From: Catenulispora pinistramenti
GTDB lineage: Bacteria; Actinomycetota; Actinomycetes; Streptomycetales; Catenulisporaceae
Direction of reading: 5' to 3'
Assembly (NCBI RefSeq): GCF_018274385.1
Contig: NZ_JAAFYZ010000011.1
Span: 31,496 to 95,495 of the forward strand
DNA: 64,000 nt
A program made the translations under genes and the position numbers. Under the pieces are notes generated by a model. It ran no database searches and was not told where the DNA came from. It saw nothing but the letters and a program-made list of their open reading frames with translations. The stretch's first letter is position 1. Each line of letters starts with the position of its first letter. Shown here piece by piece: positions 57,501 through 64,000 of this stretch.

Positions 57501-58819
57501 GGGGCATCAACGACGAGTGGATGGGGTCGTTCTACTTCGATCAGGACACGAACATGCACGGCGTCACGGTCTCGACGCTGACCGGGACGCTGGCGCCCGG
57601 CGCCGCGTCGAAGTCCGCGCCCAAGCCGCAGCTGAAGGCTGCTGCGCCGACCGCGCCGCCGACGACGCCGGTGCTGGACCCGACCGGCGGCGGCCTCGCT
57701 CCCGACTCGATCCTGGTGAATCCGGACCCGAACTCGGACCCGAACACGCCGGGCGCACCGGCGACGCTGGCGGCCACCCCGCCGATCCGCGGCTACGCCC
57801 CGGCACAGATCCAGCACAACCTCGCGTTGAAGGGCGACGGCAGCGGCCAGACCGTGGCGATCGTGGACGCCTACCACCACCCGGCGCTCCCGAGCGACCT
57901 GAACGTCTTCAGCAAGCAGTTCGGCCTGCCGCCGACCTGTGACAGCGCGGCAGCCGGAACCGACTGCTTCGACTTCTCCGTGCACACCATGCCCGGCACG
58001 ACCGTCGACGGCGGCGGCTGGGACGGCGAGGCCGCGCTGGACGTCGAGTGGGTGCACGCCGTGGCCCCGCACGCGAAGATCGTGCTGGTCGAGGCGCAGG
58101 ACCCGACGATGCAGCACCTGAACGAGGCCGTGGACGCCGCGGCGGCGCTGCACCCGGCGGCGGTCTCGATGAGCTGGGGCATGAATCGTGAGTTCTCCGG
58201 TGAGTCCTTCTACGACAACCGGTGCCTGTTCACCGACACGGTCTGCGTGGAATCGGCCGGCGACAGCGGCAACCCCGACGGCTACAGCGCCACCTCGCCG
58301 AACGTGCTCTCCATCGGCGGCACCACGCTGAAACTGGACGCCGCGGGCAACACGGTGAGCCAGATCGCTTGGCGCGGCACCGGCGGCGGGCTGTCGTTCT
58401 TCGAGAAGCGGCCGGCGTACCAGGACGGCGCGAACCCCGACGCACATCGGGGGACGCCGGACGTCTCGGCCGTCGCCGATCCTCAGACCGGCGTCGCCGT
58501 CTACTACACGGACGTGACACAAGGCAGTGTCGGCTGGGGCCAGATCGGTGGGACCAGCCTGTCGGCGCCGATCTGGTCGGCGATCCTGGCGAGCGCGGAC
58601 CAGGCGCGGGCGGCGCTCGGAAAGCCGCACCTGGCCTCGGCCGACGGTTCGGTGTTCCGCGACATCTACGGGCTGGGATCCGCGCTCGTGGACGTCACGT
58701 CCGGGAGCAACGGCGCGTGCCCGCCCGCGGAGTGCTCGGCGCGCGCCGGCTACGACACCGTGACCGGTCTGGGGACGCCGGGTCCGGGGGTGGATCAAGC
58801 ACTGGCGGCGAAGCCGTAG
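54506..58819 (+). CDS. sedolisin-type (S53) protease fused to a long N-terminal propeller-like region
   Basis: The C-terminal 350 residues form a sedolisin: GDGSGQTVAIVDAYHHPALP, the catalytic Glu/Asp in DGEAALDVEWVHAVAPHAKI, oxyanion Asp in CVESAGDSGNPDG, the nucleophile in GQIGGTSLSAPIW, and calcium-loop residues in the C-terminal VDVTSG and YDTVTGLGTPG. About 1000 residues of PQQ-like propeller repeats precede it (VTVIDGRTGKTLWHQAYPG, VVSLDARTGKTVWDLPADP). A proline-rich linker separates them. The signal peptide (LAATLAATVAVTVFGAAAGV) begins after residue 50 of the ATG 54506 frame. TTG 54632 with GGGAGA upstream, giving 1395 residues, is therefore a strong alternative start. No S53 propeptide domain is recognised. 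Confidence 0.85.
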   Translation: MSGAAASIPVTASGVGPPHSAGPEALSSALLPSALSDVGRSPLPAIPQCRPWLAATLAATVAVTVFGAAAGVASAAASAPSAFAASASAPPYGGLHLTADQVRALSAKYTVGVSATGTIAQRVGIAQAAAAGVSADPTKSAAPSGRAGGPAANQATDQASASGLSFTADQQIETARGLGLTAAVPGSDDWFHVDTSGQVQRVGRDGKPVWTTTEQGLAADWGLKGTVPYLPEPPPLDMFAGYDPISGTGVSSDQTFAVGDFGGGSGHDIAVAYTLGASAAFPFTVPDSSLTHYASFVTVIDGRTGKTLWHQAYPGDVNRLAAGSGALIVGDVTGPMWSVESAPLSGDSRTSVSLVKFHKSGAAVTGTTAWTYNTQVPWAALATLTPTADGIATGWTDTPMGLGTPRPADGHVILLDAATGKLKLDVPTPGYPRIIRDDPERHRLVVAEENDPEDAVSWQLTSIDPRSGARQVLATRTGTFVTTLRVADSGQGSANHKNPAYVATELTLDMSGSQPVPVNSSVLSFDAHGKNLWTTPIPAAFAGDAPVVGGTILPDADKASVVVTTQDPQNPTEAAPNGPEGTQVLSFDARTGKLRWRQAGAVGTGLEPAQWGDRILSVAADQTAYAYKISNGAPVAVQPQLGDLYAGVLVPGATTARDGVKNIVAAGQSRGVFLLDGHPQPNGVPKVLWSATVQGAVHHAELVDDGKQVLVAATGGWDLIDVATGKVKAAKDVPGAYTWSVSATGTGKNTEIIDPTHALTAYGLNGRRLWTFKPAGSPVKFSNATVDADGHVIAEYATAAGDKAPKYGVVSLDARTGKTVWDLPADPSVLSTGLLDAAYASPDIPGADGHGVALAWAAKDPSSPMGTTLVEVRDSRTGAVLTSHTGGGSTTNIDFSADPKDGLAWYHFAVISRLLPDGKTWTDTGMFSDTYSGGFATSTGGSTVLLDSPFGTQAYDPALFDGNNDYPEDLAQTGPLDDADQLVIDGSRVLGLEQDIREWGINDEWMGSFYFDQDTNMHGVTVSTLTGTLAPGAASKSAPKPQLKAAAPTAPPTTPVLDPTGGGLAPDSILVNPDPNSDPNTPGAPATLAATPPIRGYAPAQIQHNLALKGDGSGQTVAIVDAYHHPALPSDLNVFSKQFGLPPTCDSAAAGTDCFDFSVHTMPGTTVDGGGWDGEAALDVEWVHAVAPHAKIVLVEAQDPTMQHLNEAVDAAAALHPAAVSMSWGMNREFSGESFYDNRCLFTDTVCVESAGDSGNPDGYSATSPNVLSIGGTTLKLDAAGNTVSQIAWRGTGGGLSFFEKRPAYQDGANPDAHRGTPDVSAVADPQTGVAVYYTDVTQGSVGWGQIGGTSLSAPIWSAILASADQARAALGKPHLASADGSVFRDIYGLGSALVDVTSGSNGACPPAECSARAGYDTVTGLGTPGPGVDQALAAKP

Positions 58820-58847
58820 GGCCGTTTTCCCTTATAGCGAAACCGAA

Positions 58848-58883
58848 GCGGTGTCCCGGGGGTACTTCCCACCGGGGCACCGC
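58848..58883 (+). terminator. terminator after the S53 protease gene
   Basis: A 12-bp stem (one G-U pair) from GCGGTGTCCCGG to CCGGGGCACCGC with a 12-base loop is followed by CTCTTGTTGG. Confidence 0.65.
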
Positions 58884-58985
58884 CTCTTGTTGGATGACTC
58901 GCACGCGCCTACGATGAGCGTCCCAGGAACATGAAGATGCTTCATATATCTGCGTCCCTTTCACCCAGCATCCCTGGAGCGCGCC

Positions 58986-60266
58986 TTGTCCCTAGAGACT
59001 TCGCCCGGCCCCGGCACCACGTCGTCCCCGTCCGATGCCGAGCCCACGGAGCGGGTGCGGGCGCCGTGGATCACCGGGTTCGTGTTCGCCGGGCTGGGCT
59101 GGCAGGTGGCGAGCCAGGTGCCGAGCACGTTCACGGTGCCGCAGCAGATCAAGGACATCGACCCGGCCGGGCACGTCGCGGACTTCGCCTGGGTGAACAC
59201 GATCGGGACGCTGTCGATCCTGTTCCTGGGGCCGCTGTTCGGGATGCTGTCGGACCGGACGGTCTCGCGGTTCGGGCGCCGGCGGCCGTGGATCGTGTTC
59301 GGCGGCCTCGCCGCCGCGGTGGCGCTGGTCTTCAGCGGGACGCAGAACTCGGTGTGGGGCGTGGGCCTGGGCTATCTGTTGCAGACGGTGTTCGTGGCGG
59401 CGTTGGCGGCCGGCATGGTGACGATCGTCCCGGACCAAGTGCCCTCCGGGCAGCGCGGGATGGTGCTCGGCTGGGGCGGGGTGCCGCAGGCCGCCGCGCT
59501 GATCATCGGCGGCGTGCTGGTCTCGCTGTCGAAGGGGTACGTCGGGCAGTACGCGGCGCTGGCCTCGCTGATGGTGTTCGTGGTGCTGTTCGCGTGGCGG
59601 GTCGGGGATCCGCCGCTGCCTCGGGAACGACGCGAGCCCTTCAGTTTCCAGGCGTATGTGGCGAACTACCGGATCCAGGTGCGGCAGTTCCCTGATTTCG
59701 GGTGGGCGCTCGCGACCCGCTTCCTGATGGTGCTCGGATACGGCCTGGGAACCCTTTACACGCCGTACTTCCTGTCCGACGTCCTCGGTTTCAAGAACAC
59801 GCCGAGCGACAAGAGCAACGACAGCCACCTGCTGATCGTGGTCGCCGTGAACAGCGTCTCCACGGTCGCGCTGGTGGTGATCGCCGGCTGGCTGTCGGAC
59901 CGCTGGGGCCGCCGCAAGCCGCTGGTGGCCGCCGGATCGGCGGTGATGGCGGTCGCGGCGGCGATGATCGCGGTGCACCAGACCTGGGGCATGATGCTCC
60001 TCGCCGGGGCGGTACTCGGGCTCGGGTACGGGGTCTACCTGAGCGTCGACGGCGCGTTGGTCACCCAGACGCTGCCCTCCGGCACCGACCGCGGCCGGGA
60101 CATGGGTTTCGCGAACTTGATGACGATCATCCCGTTCGCGCTGGTCCCGCCGATCGCCGCGCTGCTCATCAAGTTCGCCGGCGGGTACGCTGCGCTCTTC
60201 TGGGCTTCGGCGATCGCCTCGGTCGCCGGGGCCGTGTGCATCAACAGAATCCGCGGCGTTCGGTAG
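58986..60266 (+). CDS. MFS sugar-type transporter
   Basis: This 426-residue transporter has twelve hydrophobic helices and MFS loop signatures: GMLSDRTVSRFGRRRPWIVF between helices 2 and 3, and GWLSDRWGRRKPLVAAG after helix 8. The RFGRRRPWI form resembles sucrose/GPH-like carriers. TTG 58986 is the best start (GGAGCGCGCC upstream). A palindrome ATGAAG-ATG-CTTCAT at 58931-58945 lies upstream and may be regulatory. The next gene follows after 49 bases containing a repeated GCGACACCGAGT. Confidence 0.88.
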   Translation: MSLETSPGPGTTSSPSDAEPTERVRAPWITGFVFAGLGWQVASQVPSTFTVPQQIKDIDPAGHVADFAWVNTIGTLSILFLGPLFGMLSDRTVSRFGRRRPWIVFGGLAAAVALVFSGTQNSVWGVGLGYLLQTVFVAALAAGMVTIVPDQVPSGQRGMVLGWGGVPQAAALIIGGVLVSLSKGYVGQYAALASLMVFVVLFAWRVGDPPLPRERREPFSFQAYVANYRIQVRQFPDFGWALATRFLMVLGYGLGTLYTPYFLSDVLGFKNTPSDKSNDSHLLIVVAVNSVSTVALVVIAGWLSDRWGRRKPLVAAGSAVMAVAAAMIAVHQTWGMMLLAGAVLGLGYGVYLSVDGALVTQTLPSGTDRGRDMGFANLMTIIPFALVPPIAALLIKFAGGYAALFWASAIASVAGAVCINRIRGVR

Positions 60267-60315
60267 CGACACCGAGTTTCGGTGGCGACACCGAGTACAG
60301 ACAGATCGGGTACCA

Positions 60316-61155
60316 ATGACCACACCTTCACGTGTCCTCGTCATCGGCATCGACGGGGTGCGCCTCGACGTGCTCCAGTCCGCGGCGACCCCGCACCTCG
60401 ACTCGGTCGCGGCCGCGGGCTTCTTCGCGCCGGTCCGCATCGACGACGCGACACCGACCTGGTCCGGACCGTGCTGGGCGACGGTCGCGACCGGCGTCTC
60501 CGCCGACAAGCACGGCATCACGCACAATGTGTTCACCGGGCACCGCCTCTCGGAGCACCCGGACTTCCTGACGTTGGCGTCCCTGGCGGGCAAGCGGACG
60601 TACCTGTCGGTCGGGAGCTGGGAGCCGTTGGCGACCGCGGCCTGCGGCGGACCGCTGTTCGCGGCGCCGGACCGGGTGACGTTCACCTCCTACGGCCTGG
60701 ACTGCGATCGCGGGGACGAGGCGGCGACGGTGGACGCGGAGCGCGAACTGCTGGCGGCGGACTACGACGTGGCGTTCGTGTATCTGGGCGACGTGGACGA
60801 GACCGGGCACGAACTCGGCGTCGGCGCGGAGTACACGGCGGCGGTGGAGCGGGCGGACGCGCGGGTGGGGCGGCTGTTGGCGACGCTGCGTGCCCGGCCG
60901 GCTTATGAGGCCGAGCAGTGGACGGTCATCCTGGTGACCGACCACGGCCACGTCGATGCGGGCGGGCACGGCGGGGACAGCGACGTGGAGCGGACCGCGT
61001 GGATCGTCGCCAGCGGGCCGGGGATCGTGGCCGGGGCGGAGATGGGGACGTTGCGGCATGTGGATGTCGCGGCGCATGTGTATGAGGCGGTCGGGCTCGC
61101 CGGGGAGATGGATGGGCTCGCCTTGGAAGGAAAGGCTTTTGCGGCAGTCGCTTAG
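60316..61155 (+). CDS. alkaline-phosphatase-superfamily phosphodiesterase
   Basis: This 279-residue protein belongs to the nucleotide pyrophosphatase/phosphodiesterase-type branch of the alkaline phosphatase superfamily. Metal and nucleophile blocks are VLVIGIDGVRLDVLQSAATP (first Asp), ATPTWSGPCWATVATGVSAD (Thr/Ser nucleophile region), YLGDVDETGHELGVG and LVTDHGHVDAGGHGG (Asp-His ligands). No signal peptide is seen. It follows the MFS transporter gene and may act on an imported phosphodiester, which is inferred. Confidence 0.85.
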   Translation: MTTPSRVLVIGIDGVRLDVLQSAATPHLDSVAAAGFFAPVRIDDATPTWSGPCWATVATGVSADKHGITHNVFTGHRLSEHPDFLTLASLAGKRTYLSVGSWEPLATAACGGPLFAAPDRVTFTSYGLDCDRGDEAATVDAERELLAADYDVAFVYLGDVDETGHELGVGAEYTAAVERADARVGRLLATLRARPAYEAEQWTVILVTDHGHVDAGGHGGDSDVERTAWIVASGPGIVAGAEMGTLRHVDVAAHVYEAVGLAGEMDGLALEGKAFAAVA

Positions 61156-61170
61156 TCGCTTAGCAGTGCC

Positions 61171-62085
61171 TCATGGAGTCGCCCGCTTCGGGAACGGGAT
61201 CCGCATCAGGTCCTCGGCGATGTGGATCGGGCCGTCGAACTCCTCGGCCGCCTCGGCCAGGTAGCGGGCCGGGGCCTGGTCGATCGGGTAGCGCTGCGAG
61301 AAGTGCGTCAGGACCAGTTCGCGGACACCCGCGTCGGCGGCCAAACGGGCGGCCCGGCGGGCGGTGAGGTGGCCGAACTGGCTGGCCTGCTCGGCTTCGG
61401 AGTCCAGGAACGTCGCCTCGATGACGAGCAGGTCGGCGTCGGCCGCCAGCCGTTCGGCGCCGGCGCAGCGGCGGGTGTCCATCACGAAGGCGAAGCTCTG
61501 GCCGGGCTTGGCGACGCTGACGTCTTCGAGCTTGACCTCGCCCAGCCTGCCCTCGGCGCGCAGGCGTGAGATGTCCGGGCCTTTGATCCCGGCCGCCGCC
61601 AGCTTCTCCGGCAGCATCCGGACGCCGTCGGGCTCGTCGATGCGGTAGCCCTGGCAGGGCATGCCGTGGTCGAGCGGGGCGACGGTCAGGGTCAGGCCGT
61701 TGCCGAGTTCGTAAGTGCGCTCGCCCGTGGCCGGCCGCGTCGCGATCTTCGCGCGGGCGTGGTGCGGGGTGGCGAAGCGGAGGCGCTCGAAGTAGTCCTC
61801 GTGCTCGCCGGGGAAGTGGCAGACCACTTCGTGCGGGACGTCGTCCAGGGACATGCGCTGCAGGATGCCGGGCAGGCCCAGGGCGTGGTCGCCGTGGAAG
61901 TGGGTGACGCACAGCCGGGTGATGTCGCTGACCGCCAGGCCGGCGAACTGCATCTGGCGCTGCGCCCCCTCGCCGGGGTCGAACAGGAAGCCCTGGTCGT
62001 CGAAGCGCAGGAAGTACGCGTTGTGGTTGCGGTAGCGCGTCGGGACTTGCGAGGCGGTGCCCAGGATGACGAGTTCACGCATCAT
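61171..62085 (-). CDS. rnz: ribonuclease Z
   Basis: RNase Z trims the 3' trailer of tRNA precursors. The 304-residue metallo-beta-lactamase-fold protein has THFHGDHALGLPGIL (H62, H64, D66, H67), the FDPGEGAQRQM motif, VAPLDHGMPCQGYRI, and late ligands in LVIEATFLDSEAEQ and GHLTARRAA. It ends with a VLTHFSQRY motif. Length matches the short bacterial form. Its ATG overlaps the TetR stop by four bases (ATGA), so it is downstream in a two-gene operon. It is convergent with the phosphodiesterase gene. Confidence 0.95.
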   Translation of the reverse strand: MMRELVILGTASQVPTRYRNHNAYFLRFDDQGFLFDPGEGAQRQMQFAGLAVSDITRLCVTHFHGDHALGLPGILQRMSLDDVPHEVVCHFPGEHEDYFERLRFATPHHARAKIATRPATGERTYELGNGLTLTVAPLDHGMPCQGYRIDEPDGVRMLPEKLAAAGIKGPDISRLRAEGRLGEVKLEDVSVAKPGQSFAFVMDTRRCAGAERLAADADLLVIEATFLDSEAEQASQFGHLTARRAARLAADAGVRELVLTHFSQRYPIDQAPARYLAEAAEEFDGPIHIAEDLMRIPFPKRATP

Positions 62086-62744
62086 CGGCGCGCCTCCCGT
62101 TCCACCCCGGCGCGGACGCGGTCCCAGCCCCAGCCGTCCGCGAGCAGGTGGCTGACCAGGCCCGCGTCGAGGAGCGCCAGGACGGTGTAGGCGCGGAACT
62201 CGGAGTCGGGGTCTTCGGTGAAGAGCATCGTCAGGTGAGTCTTCCAGAACTGATACACGCCCAGGCGGTAGCGCGCGCCGGGGGCCGCGGTCTCGGCGGC
62301 GAGGAGGAGGTCCAGGTGCGCCTGGAGGTAGTCGAGATAGGCGTGCACGAAGGCGACGCGGCGTTCGGTGTGGGTGGCGGCGGCGACTGCCGTGCTGGGC
62401 GCGGTGGCGGTGGCGGTGGTGGTCGCGGGCGCGAGTGTCGCTTGACCTAGTGGTTCCGGGCCGAGGGGTGCCGGGCCGGAGATCATCGCGAGTTGGAGTT
62501 CCTTCTCCTTGTCGTCGAGCAGAGCCGCGACCAGACCGCTCTTGTCCCGGAAGCGCCGATACACCGTGCCCTTGCCGACACCCGCCTCCTGCGCCACCGC
62601 GTCGGTAGTCAGCGCCTCAACACCGCCGTGCGTATAGAGCCGCCACGCCGCCTGCAACACCAGGGCCCTGTTCCGCGCGGCATCGGCGCGCTCCCGGGGC
62701 GGGGCGTCGAGGAGCGGCAGGGCGGGCGGCGGCGACTCAGGCAT
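62082..62744 (-). CDS. TetR-family transcriptional regulator
   Basis: This 220-residue repressor has the TetR helix-turn-helix: ALVLQAAWRLYTHGGVEALT then TDAVAQEAGVGKGTVYRRFR. The rest is a helical ligand domain with an unusual Ala/Thr-rich insert (ATTTATATAPSTAVAAATHT). It is divergent from the rhodanese gene; two near-identical palindromes lie between them, suggesting autoregulation and control of the rhodanese. Its stop overlaps the rnz start. Confidence 0.9.
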   Translation of the reverse strand: MPESPPPALPLLDAPPRERADAARNRALVLQAAWRLYTHGGVEALTTDAVAQEAGVGKGTVYRRFRDKSGLVAALLDDKEKELQLAMISGPAPLGPEPLGQATLAPATTTATATAPSTAVAAATHTERRVAFVHAYLDYLQAHLDLLLAAETAAPGARYRLGVYQFWKTHLTMLFTEDPDSEFRAYTVLALLDAGLVSHLLADGWGWDRVRAGVEREARR

Positions 62745-62761
62745 GAACCCATTCTAGACAA

Positions 62762-62812
62762 CCGGACCCCGGTCCGCATACTCTTGAATCAGTCAACCGG
62801 ACCCCAGTCCGG
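62762..62812. promoter_or_regulatory. twin TetR operator palindromes
   Basis: CCGGAC-CCCG-GTCCGC (62762-62777) and CCGGAC-CCCA-GTCCGG (62797-62812) are repeated 35 bases apart in the divergent region between tetR and the rhodanese gene. Confidence 0.7.
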
Positions 62813-62837
62813 ATAGCCTGAAACGGGAGGCACCACC

Positions 62838-63176
62838 ATGACCACCCTCATCACCCGCGACGAACTGAAGGCCGCAATAGACAACGGCTCAGCCACCATC
62901 CTCGACGCCCTCGCCGGCGAGTACTGGGAGAAGCAGCACCTGCCGGGCGCGATCCCGATGCACGCCGACCACGTGGAGCAGGTGCACGGCGAGGCACTGC
63001 CGGACCGCGCCGCGCTGATCGTCACCTACTGCTCCAACGCGGCCTGCTCGAACAGCCAGGCAGTGGCGACCAAGCTGGAGCGGCTGGGGTACACGAACGT
63101 GCGCAAGTACCGGGACGGGATCGAGGACTGGGCGGCGGCGGGGCTGCCGCTGGAGACGGGGACGCTCGGCGAGTAG
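62838..63176 (+). CDS. rhodanese-domain sulfurtransferase-like protein
   Basis: This 112-residue single rhodanese domain has ATILDALAGEYWEKQHLPGA, the active-site loop VTYCSNAACSNSQAVATKLE (C65 as nucleophile, C70 nearby), and WAAAGLPLETG at the end, where the fold closes. Such proteins transfer sulfur or act as redox relays. GGGAGGCACC precedes ATG 62838. The gene is divergent from tetR with the twin operators between. Confidence 0.88.
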   Translation: MTTLITRDELKAAIDNGSATILDALAGEYWEKQHLPGAIPMHADHVEQVHGEALPDRAALIVTYCSNAACSNSQAVATKLERLGYTNVRKYRDGIEDWAAAGLPLETGTLGE

Positions 63177-63708
63177 GAGCGACTAAGACAGGGGGCTGAT
63201 ACAAGGAGCGGGGCTGAGCGCCGCACGCGGATAGCTGCCGTGAGCGGGAACCCGCTGTGCTGGCGCTCGCCGAGGTGATCGGGGTTGCGGTGCTGAACTC
63301 GGCTGGGCGGAGGCTGGCTGGGCTGTTCGGGGTTCGGGTTGCTTTGGGGGCTGGAGTTTGTGGGCCGGGTTGCGGTTGGGGTGTGGGTTGAAAGGCGATT
63401 TTTACGGCCTTCGGTCATAGTTGTGCCGGTTTGGGGTTCGAGTCGGCGGGTTTGTAACTCGGCTGCCGGTTTCCGCGTTCACAACCCCGCCCCACCTCAG
63501 GCCTCTTCAACTCCAGCAAGTCAGAGCAAGGGCACAGGCCAGATCAAGAGCAAGATCAACAGCAAGAGCCACAAGCTAAGGTCAAGGTCAAGGGCTGTGG
63601 TGAAGGGCCGGGCCTCCGGCGGGCCTCGGCAACCTCAGGGAAACTAGCGCGGTTCCCTAGGGTGGCTGATCTAGTCTCAGCGGCTGCGGTTTGTGGGGTG
63701 GTGCGGTC
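63177..63708. other. gene-free, base-skewed stretch
   Basis: I see no convincing gene. From 63301 to 63390 the plus strand is G/T-rich with many GGG and GGGG runs. From about 63510 to 63600 it becomes A/G-rich with repeated AGCAAGAG- and AAGGTCAAGG-like units. Short open frames here lack family-like sequence. Confidence 0.5.
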
Positions 63709-63875
63709 CGTTCCCCTCGGTCGCGTCGTCAGCCCGGGGGGTACAGCACCGGTGTCCGGGGGTAAAGTCCGCGCACTTGCGGTTGGGTGCCTGAGCTGTG
63801 GTTTTGATAGCGCGAACTTGACCCCCGGCCACCGGCACTGTAGGCGAAGCCCTGCCGACGCGACCGAGGGGAACG
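63709..63875. repeat. long inverted repeat (66-base arms)
   Basis: Bases 63709-63774 pair with 63810-63875 at about 52 of 66 positions. The outer 20 are perfect (CGTTCCCCTCGGTCGCGTCG), there is a 9-base mismatched bulge, and a well-paired inner part (CCGGTG, CCGGGGGT, CGCGC) follows. The central 35 bases (63775-63809) are unpaired. It may be a MITE-like element or an insertion-sequence target, since a transposase start lies 80 bases to the right. Confidence 0.6.
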
Positions 63876-63956
63876 ACCCTGTTGGTTTATTCATCAGTGG
63901 GCTGATCTTCTAGGGTGTGGTGGTCGGCGGTGGCGCCGGGGTGTCGTTTGGGAGGG

Positions 63957-64000
63957 ATGAGTGCCGTGTCGATGCAGCCTTCACCGTGGCCGGAGCCGGA
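63957..64000 (+). CDS. start of a probable IS1182-type transposase (truncated by window edge)
   Basis: From ATG 63957 (RBS GGGAGGG) the frame reads MSAVSMQPSPWPEP, which resembles the N-terminus of IS1182-family transposases as I recall them (MSMxPxPWPEP). Only 14 full codons are visible, so this rests on a short match. Confidence 0.4.
   Translation, partial: MSAVSMQPSPWPEP

Noticed and set aside
63339..63647. A plus-strand 102-residue frame
   Set aside because: Composition follows the base skew of the region, and no family pattern or ribosome-binding site is seen.

Overview
This 64 kb window comes from a high-GC actinobacterial chromosome. It resembles Streptomyces or Catenulispora in style: dense high-GC codon use, many GTG and TTG starts, SigE-type ECF factors, Tat-secreted enzymes and LacI-controlled carbohydrate loci. 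I cannot fix the genus from sequence alone.

Left end (1-3.2 kb): the 3' end of smpB and the tmRNA gene ssrA, whose tag reads ANKTQLKSQTAYGLAA, followed by a perfect terminator hairpin. After these comes a toxin-antitoxin graveyard: a broken AbiEii-type nucleotidyltransferase gene with its broken partner, an intact vapBC pair, and a remnant of a DUF3368-type PIN gene. Three copies of an unnamed repeat (a conserved 18-base core plus a sequence-divergent but structure-conserving hairpin) lie at 1956, 2821 and 14312.

3.5-12 kb: a complete type II Wadjet operon, jetA-jetB-jetC-jetD on the minus strand (SMC-like anti-plasmid defence). The junctions overlap or nearly touch, and a small coupled ORF precedes jetA. 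Two 44-base direct repeats at 2795 and 14286 bracket this region. At 12.3-16 kb lie a helicase-associated (XPB/Ssl2 C-domain-like) protein, a truncated DUF3024 gene, two uncharacterised genes and a 189-bp MITE-like palindromic element. That element appears to have inserted at a CTAG site inside a stop codon.

16-23 kb: mixed housekeeping and accessory genes. They are a secreted two-domain protein, an NTF2-like protein, an ATP-dependent DNA ligase, a SigE-family sigma factor overlapping its membrane-anchored partner, a rhomboid-like protein and a Nudix hydrolase.

23.3-49.1 kb: a large polysaccharide and uronate utilisation region. A minus-strand operon runs from a GH36 alpha-galactosidase through a Tat-exported clan-A-like hydrolase, an enolase-superfamily sugar-acid dehydratase, a binding protein with two CUT1 permeases, a 1297-residue PL26-like lyase, uronate dehydrogenase and an SDR to mannonate dehydratase UxuA. 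A divergent SMP-30-type lactonase, two LacI regulators, a GH2 beta-galactosidase, a CE7 acetyl esterase and a Tat-secreted propeller protein complete it. Three near-identical GTGAACGTTCAC operators, all at the same distance from a promoter -10 box, define a small LacI regulon. Together the genes suggest outside trimming of a decorated, uronate-containing plant polysaccharide, ABC import, intracellular cleavage, and two possible uronate routes.

49.2-64 kb: PspA, an EamA transporter, a regulator/M20 peptidase/hydrolase operon, a sedolisin (S53) protease fused to a long propeller-like region, an MFS transporter, a phosphodiesterase-like enzyme, RNase Z with a TetR regulator, and a divergent rhodanese with twin operators. 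The window ends in a gene-free, strand-skewed stretch, a long inverted repeat, and what looks like the start of an IS1182-type transposase.
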